Assembly (NCBI RefSeq): GCF_014127285.1 | Contig: NZ_CP059901.1 | Span: 496,001-560,000 of the forward strand | Direction of reading: 5' to 3' | Length of the DNA stretch: 64,000 nt | From: Mumia sp. ZJ1417 | GTDB lineage: Bacteria > Actinomycetota > Actinomycetes > Propionibacteriales > Nocardioidaceae | Shown: piece after piece, positions 60,400 through 64,000 of the stretch | Layout: every line of letters begins with the position of its first letter | How positions within the stretch are numbered: the first letter of the stretch is position 1 | Notes under the pieces: generated by a model | What the model was told of the DNA's origin: nothing | Databases searched by the model: none | The model's input: only the letters and a program-made list of their open reading frames with translations | Made by a program: the position numbers and the translations under genes

Positions 60400-61713
60400 A
60401 TGCGTATCTCGGTCATCGGCTGCTCATACCTGGGTGCCGTCACCTCGTCGTGCCTCTCCCGCATGGGACACGACGTCACGGGAGTCGACATCGACACCCG
60501 CATCGTCGACGAGCTCTCGGCCGGGCGCGCACCGTTCTTCGAGCCTGGCCTCCAGGGGCTGTTGAGCGAACAGGGTGACACCGGGCGGCTGCGCTACACC
60601 ACGGACGCGGCAGCGGTCGCCGGCAGCGCCGTCCACTTCGTCTGCGTCGGGACGCCGCAGCGCGCCGGTGAGAACGCCGCCGACCTCAGCCAGGTCGAGA
60701 GCGCCATCGAGGCCCTGCTCCCGCACCTCGCCCCGGGTGATGTGGTGGTCGGCAAGTCGACGGTGCCGGTCGGTACGGCGGCGCGGCTGGCAGCACGGAT
60801 CGCCGAGGTCCAGCCGGAGGCGACGTTGGTGTGGAACCCCGAGTTCCTGCGTGAGGGCTACGCGGTCCAGGACACGCTGCACCCCGACCGGATCGTGTAC
60901 GGCGTGCCCGAGGGCCCGGCCGGCGAGCGCGCCAGGGCGATCCTCGACGAGGTGTACGCCGCACCGCTGGCCGAGGACGTGCCGCTGGTCGTCACCGACT
61001 ACCCGACCGCCGAGCTGGTCAAGGTCGCCGCCAACTCCTTCCTCGCCACCAAGATCTCGTTCATCAACGCCATGGCCGAGCTGTGCGAGGTCGCCGGCGC
61101 CGACGTCACTGCGCTGGCCGACGCGATCGGTCACGACGACCGCATCGGACGCAAGTTCCTCAACGCCGGGATCGGCTTCGGCGGCGGTTGCCTGCCCAAG
61201 GACATCCGCGCCTTCATGGCACGCGCCGGCGAGCTGGGTGCCGACCAGGCGCTGACGTTCCTGCGCGAGGTCGACACCATCAACCTGCGACGCCGTGACC
61301 GCGTGGTCGAGATCGCGCGCCAGGTCCTCGACGGCACCGTCACCGGCCGCCGGATCGCGGTGCTGGGTGCGGCGTTCAAACCGAACAGCGACGACGTGCG
61401 CGACTCGCCCGCCCTGGACGTGGCCGAACGGCTGCACGTCCACGGTGCGGAGGTGCGCGTCACCGACCCGCATGCGGTCGAGAACGCCCGCCGGCTGCAC
61501 CCCGACCTCACCTACGTCGCCACCGTCGACGAGGCCGTCGAGGGTGCCGACCTCGTGCTGCTGCTCACCGAGTGGCGCGAGTACGTCACACTCGATCCGG
61601 CGGACCTTGCGAAGCAGGTCCGCAACCCGGTCGTCGTCGACGGACGAAACGTGCTTGACCCTGAGACGTGGCGCGACGCCGGCTGGACCTACCGCGGACT
61701 CGGTCGCCCCTAA
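60400..61713 (+). CDS. ugd: UDP-glucose 6-dehydrogenase
   Basis: 437 residues. N-terminal Rossmann GCSYLGAVTSSCL, VCVGTPQRAGENAADLSQ, GKSTVPVGTA, NPEFLREGYAVQDTLHPDRIVYG, catalytic Cys264 in FGGGCLPKDIRAF, and C-domain GAAFKPNSDDVRDSPALD. Oxidises UDP-glucose (or UDP-sugar) to UDP-glucuronate in two NAD steps. First gene of a surface-polysaccharide region that continues off the right edge. Convergent, two bases between stops, with the Wzz-kinase gene. Confidence 0.96.
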   Translation: MRISVIGCSYLGAVTSSCLSRMGHDVTGVDIDTRIVDELSAGRAPFFEPGLQGLLSEQGDTGRLRYTTDAAAVAGSAVHFVCVGTPQRAGENAADLSQVESAIEALLPHLAPGDVVVGKSTVPVGTAARLAARIAEVQPEATLVWNPEFLREGYAVQDTLHPDRIVYGVPEGPAGERARAILDEVYAAPLAEDVPLVVTDYPTAELVKVAANSFLATKISFINAMAELCEVAGADVTALADAIGHDDRIGRKFLNAGIGFGGGCLPKDIRAFMARAGELGADQALTFLREVDTINLRRRDRVVEIARQVLDGTVTGRRIAVLGAAFKPNSDDVRDSPALDVAERLHVHGAEVRVTDPHAVENARRLHPDLTYVATVDEAVEGADLVLLLTEWREYVTLDPADLAKQVRNPVVVDGRNVLDPETWRDAGWTYRGLGRP

Positions 61714-61715
61714 CC

Positions 61716-63128
61716 TCAGGCGCGATGCCGCACGGCCTCGTCGTCGTGGGGGTGCGCCTCGGTCGGCGGGTCGGTGTGGCCGTAGCCGTAGCCGTAGCCG
61801 GACCAGCTTCCCTCCTGGGACCGCACCGGCGTCATGGTGAGCACCGTCCCGAGCAACCGCGCACCCACGCCCTGCAACCGGTCGACCGCGCGTCGCACCT
61901 GGTCCCGGGTCGTCTTCTTCGACCGCACCACGAGGATGGCGCCGTCGGCCTGCGAGGCCAGCAGAGCGGCGTCGGTGATCGGCAGCAGCGGAGGGGCGTC
62001 GATCAGGACCACGTCGTACGACTCCCGCAGCGTGCGCAAGGTCTCCGCCATCGCCTGACTCTGGAGAAGCTCGGCAGGGTTGGGCGGGATCGGCCCGCTC
62101 GTGAGGACATCGAGGAACTTGTTGCTCGTCGGCTGGAGCGCGTCGCCGAGGCTGCTCCGACCGATCATCACCGACGTGAGGCCGATGCTCGAGCGGAGCC
62201 CGAGGTAGTCGGTGAGCCGCGGTCGCCGGAGGTCACCCTCGACGAGGACGACGCGGTGCTGGGCGATCGCGAGGGTCAGCGCGAGGTTCGTCGCCGTCGT
62301 CGACTTGCCCTCGTCGGGGATCGAGCTCGTCACCACGATGACCTTGTTGGACGCGTCGACGTCGACGAACTGGAGGTTGGTCCGCAGGACGCGGAAGGCC
62401 TCCGTCCGCGGAGCGAGCAGACCGATCTGGGTGACGAGCGGGCTCTTCGACGCTGCGGAGTCGTACGGGATGGAGCCGAGGACGGGAGCGTCGGTCACCT
62501 CCCCGAGGTCGTCGCTCGTGCGCACCGACGTGTCGAGGTTCTCGCGGAGCAGCGCTGCCCCGACCCCGACGAGCAGGCCGAGGAGGAGCGCGAGCCCCAC
62601 GGTCCGCTCGATGTTCGGCGTGCTGGGGGTCTCGGGAAGCGTGGCCTCGTCCACGACCGTCGCGGTGATCGGCGCGCGTCCGTTGCGTCCCGCACGCTCC
62701 AGCTCTCGTACATAGGTGCTGAATTCTGCCGCGGTCGCCTCTGCGATCCGCTGCGCCTGCTCAGGTTCCGGGTCAGTAGCGCTCACCTCGAGGATCACCG
62801 TCTCGGGGACTACCGAGGCGCTGATCTGCTCTGCGAGCTCGCTCGGCGTGGCGTCGAGGTCGAGGCGGTCGGCCACCCGCTCGGCGACAGCCTGCCCGGT
62901 GATCAACGTCGCGTACGAGGCAACGCGTTGCTGGGAGAACAGTCCACCTTGATAGGCGTCGGTGCTGTCGGCCTGCGGAGTCGAGACGAACAGTCTCGTC
63001 GTTGAGGTGTACTCCGGCGTCGCCCTGACTAGGAACACCCCGGCGATCGCGAGCGCGACGACGACGCACGCCGTGATGACCCGCCATCGCCTGCGCAGCA
63101 CCTGCAGTAGCTCGTGGACCCCCAACAT
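61716..63128 (-). CDS. Wzz-BY-kinase fusion for polysaccharide export (CpsD/CapAB type)
   Basis: 470 residues. Wzz domain with helices at about 16-34 and 178-198, followed by a P-loop BY-kinase domain: SSIPDEGKSTTATNLA (Walker A) near 270, VVLVEGDLRRPRLTDYLGL (Walker A') and VLIDAPPLLPITDAALLA (Walker B). Tail GSWSGYGYGYGHTDPP holds the tyrosines expected for autophosphorylation. Controls chain length and export of surface polysaccharide. Convergent with ugd; promoter region shared with the GT4 gene. Confidence 0.94.
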   Translation of the reverse strand: MLGVHELLQVLRRRWRVITACVVVALAIAGVFLVRATPEYTSTTRLFVSTPQADSTDAYQGGLFSQQRVASYATLITGQAVAERVADRLDLDATPSELAEQISASVVPETVILEVSATDPEPEQAQRIAEATAAEFSTYVRELERAGRNGRAPITATVVDEATLPETPSTPNIERTVGLALLLGLLVGVGAALLRENLDTSVRTSDDLGEVTDAPVLGSIPYDSAASKSPLVTQIGLLAPRTEAFRVLRTNLQFVDVDASNKVIVVTSSIPDEGKSTTATNLALTLAIAQHRVVLVEGDLRRPRLTDYLGLRSSIGLTSVMIGRSSLGDALQPTSNKFLDVLTSGPIPPNPAELLQSQAMAETLRTLRESYDVVLIDAPPLLPITDAALLASQADGAILVVRSKKTTRDQVRRAVDRLQGVGARLLGTVLTMTPVRSQEGSWSGYGYGYGHTDPPTEAHPHDDEAVRHRA

Positions 63129-63280
63129 GCCCCCCTTGGCTCGTCAGTGCCTCCTCACACTAGGACAGGTCGCCAATGACGGCGAGCGATGCGTGCGACC
63201 TGCCGAGGTGGGCGGTGACGACTAGTCTCCCGTCACGTCGGCCGCACCGGGGTTGCCGAACGGATGAGGGGTGGGTCGAG

Positions 63281-64000
63281 ATGTCGCAGGGCAGCACAGC
63301 CGTCCGAGGACGAGTCCTTCACGTCGCCCCCGGTGATGCGATCGCCCGGCTGCAGCCCCAGTTCGGGTTCCAGCAGGAACACGGGTACGACGTGCGTGTG
63401 GCTTGCGGGCGGTCATCCGACGTCAACTGGGCACGGCTCGCACCCTTCGAACCGATCGATATTCCGTTCCCTCGCCGGCCCTTGCCGCACCGCGTGGCCG
63501 CCACGCTCGTGGAGCTCGTACGCGCCGCGCGCGAGTGGAGGCCGACCTACCTCCACCTCCACTCGCCCGCTGTCGCGCTGACCGTACGGTGGGTGCCCCG
63601 TTCGTGCTGGCCGGTCGGGATGCAGATGGTCTATACCGTTCACGGGTACGGCCATGTCTGGCCGCCACGGGGCCGCGCCCGCGCCATCCAACAGGCAGAG
63701 CGGGTGCTGGCACGGCGCACGGACCTCATGCTCTTCCAGAGCACCGAGGACCTCGACGAGTCGCGTGGGCGCCGCTACAACAGCCGGCTGCGCTACCTCG
63801 GCAACGGCGTCGAGGACGCATGGTTCGACATGGTGCCCGCCCCCCGATCGACAGGGCCGCTCGAAATCGTCTACGTCGGCCGGATGGTTGAGGAGAAGGG
63901 CGTGCTCGACCTGGTGGAAGCGGTCCGAGGACTGGAGGGGGTTCGGCTGCACCTTGTCGGTGCTGCCGAACCTACTGACCCGCGCCCTGTCGACCCCGCG
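63281..64000 (+). CDS. GT4-family glycosyltransferase, partial
   Basis: 240 codons open to the window edge without a stop, from ATG 63281. Reads RGRVLHVAPGDAIARLQPQF, then HLHSPAVALTVRWVP, MVYTVHGYGHVWPPRGRARAI and EIVYVGRMVEEKGVLDLVEAVRGL, the strand-loop set joining the N-domain to the C-terminal nucleotide-sugar-binding half of GT4 enzymes. The C-terminal catalytic E-x7-E motif lies beyond the edge. Divergent from the Wzz-kinase gene; sugar and acceptor unknown. Confidence 0.88.
   Translation, partial: MSQGSTAVRGRVLHVAPGDAIARLQPQFGFQQEHGYDVRVACGRSSDVNWARLAPFEPIDIPFPRRPLPHRVAATLVELVRAAREWRPTYLHLHSPAVALTVRWVPRSCWPVGMQMVYTVHGYGHVWPPRGRARAIQQAERVLARRTDLMLFQSTEDLDESRGRRYNSRLRYLGNGVEDAWFDMVPAPRSTGPLEIVYVGRMVEEKGVLDLVEAVRGLEGVRLHLVGAAEPTDPRPVDPA

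Noticed and set aside
1-64000. CRISPR array, prophage or insertion sequence
   Set aside because: No regularly spaced repeats of 25-40 bases with unique spacers, no transposase, integrase or phage structural gene seen. The VEPVET repeat and the 24-bp MoaD repeat have no spacers of CRISPR type.

Overview
This is a window of high-GC (about 70%), densely coding actinobacterial chromosome. Evidence for the phylum: mycothiol synthase (mshD), an atypical response regulator GlnR, a ppk1-mutT1 pair as in mycobacteria, encapsulin with a DyP peroxidase, actinobacterial PHO boxes, a leaderless Cys-rich leader peptide ahead of DUF4395/rhodanese/DUF1416 genes, and many GTG starts with ATGA or GTGA overlaps. 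A dispersed 19-bp repeat that reads as VEPVET when translated suggests the Nocardioidaceae or a relative (inference). I see no integrase, transposase, phage gene or CRISPR array; the region looks like core chromosome with some sugar-utilisation and surface-polysaccharide accessory genes.

Layout. 1-3.9 kb: leftward Mrp Na+/H+ antiporter operon (MrpAB fusion, MrpC, start of MrpD) headed by a GlsB-type membrane protein. 4.0-6.2 kb: PhoP/PhoR-like two-component system with a candidate PhoP box. 6.2-10.4 kb: RidA-like relic with repeats, then a GT2-GtrA glycosyltransferase, a GT39-type transferase and a Gly/Gln-rich membrane-anchored protein. 10.3-15.3 kb: esterase, membrane protein, and the compact operon DyP peroxidase - encapsulin - alpha/beta hydrolase, opposed by a flavin-oxidoreductase-like gene. 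15.3-20.0 kb: SLC13/ArsB-like permease, NAD-malic enzyme, and the menB - thioesterase - CAT-like operon.

20.1-31.2 kb is a sugar island: xylB-xylA-ROK, a divergent ROK repressor, a ribose/xylose-type ABC importer (ATPase, permease, lipoprotein), a Gfo/Idh/MocA dehydrogenase and a TIM-barrel isomerase. 31.2-36.5 kb encodes secreted proteins (SGNH hydrolase, unknown exported protein, GH114-like protein, subtilase) and one tRNA-Lys(UUU). 36.7-47.7 kb concerns phosphate: DUF47-Pit low-affinity uptake, pstSCAB high-affinity uptake with a perfect tandem PHO box, a MerR/MFS pair with a clear MerR operator, and mutT1-ppk1 with a second PHO box.

47.7-54.6 kb: esterase, GNAT protein, accD3-like carboxyltransferase - mshD, glnR, a MoaD-like protein with an abnormal tail, membrane protein and an AlkD-like protein. 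54.6-57.1 kb: sulfur locus (thioredoxin-like protein, Cys-rich leader peptide, DUF4395, sulfurtransferase, DUF1416). 57.1-64 kb: LCP ligase, dtd, nitrobindin, YgfZ, then the start of a polysaccharide cluster (ugd, Wzz/BY-kinase, GT4 truncated by the window edge).

No wholly new system is obvious. The most noteworthy items are a DyP peroxidase whose encapsulin-targeting tail is joined through a linker encoded by the dispersed repeat, the alpha/beta hydrolase coupled to that operon, the two PHO boxes, the PhoP box, the Cys-attenuator leader peptide, and the MoaD tail duplication.
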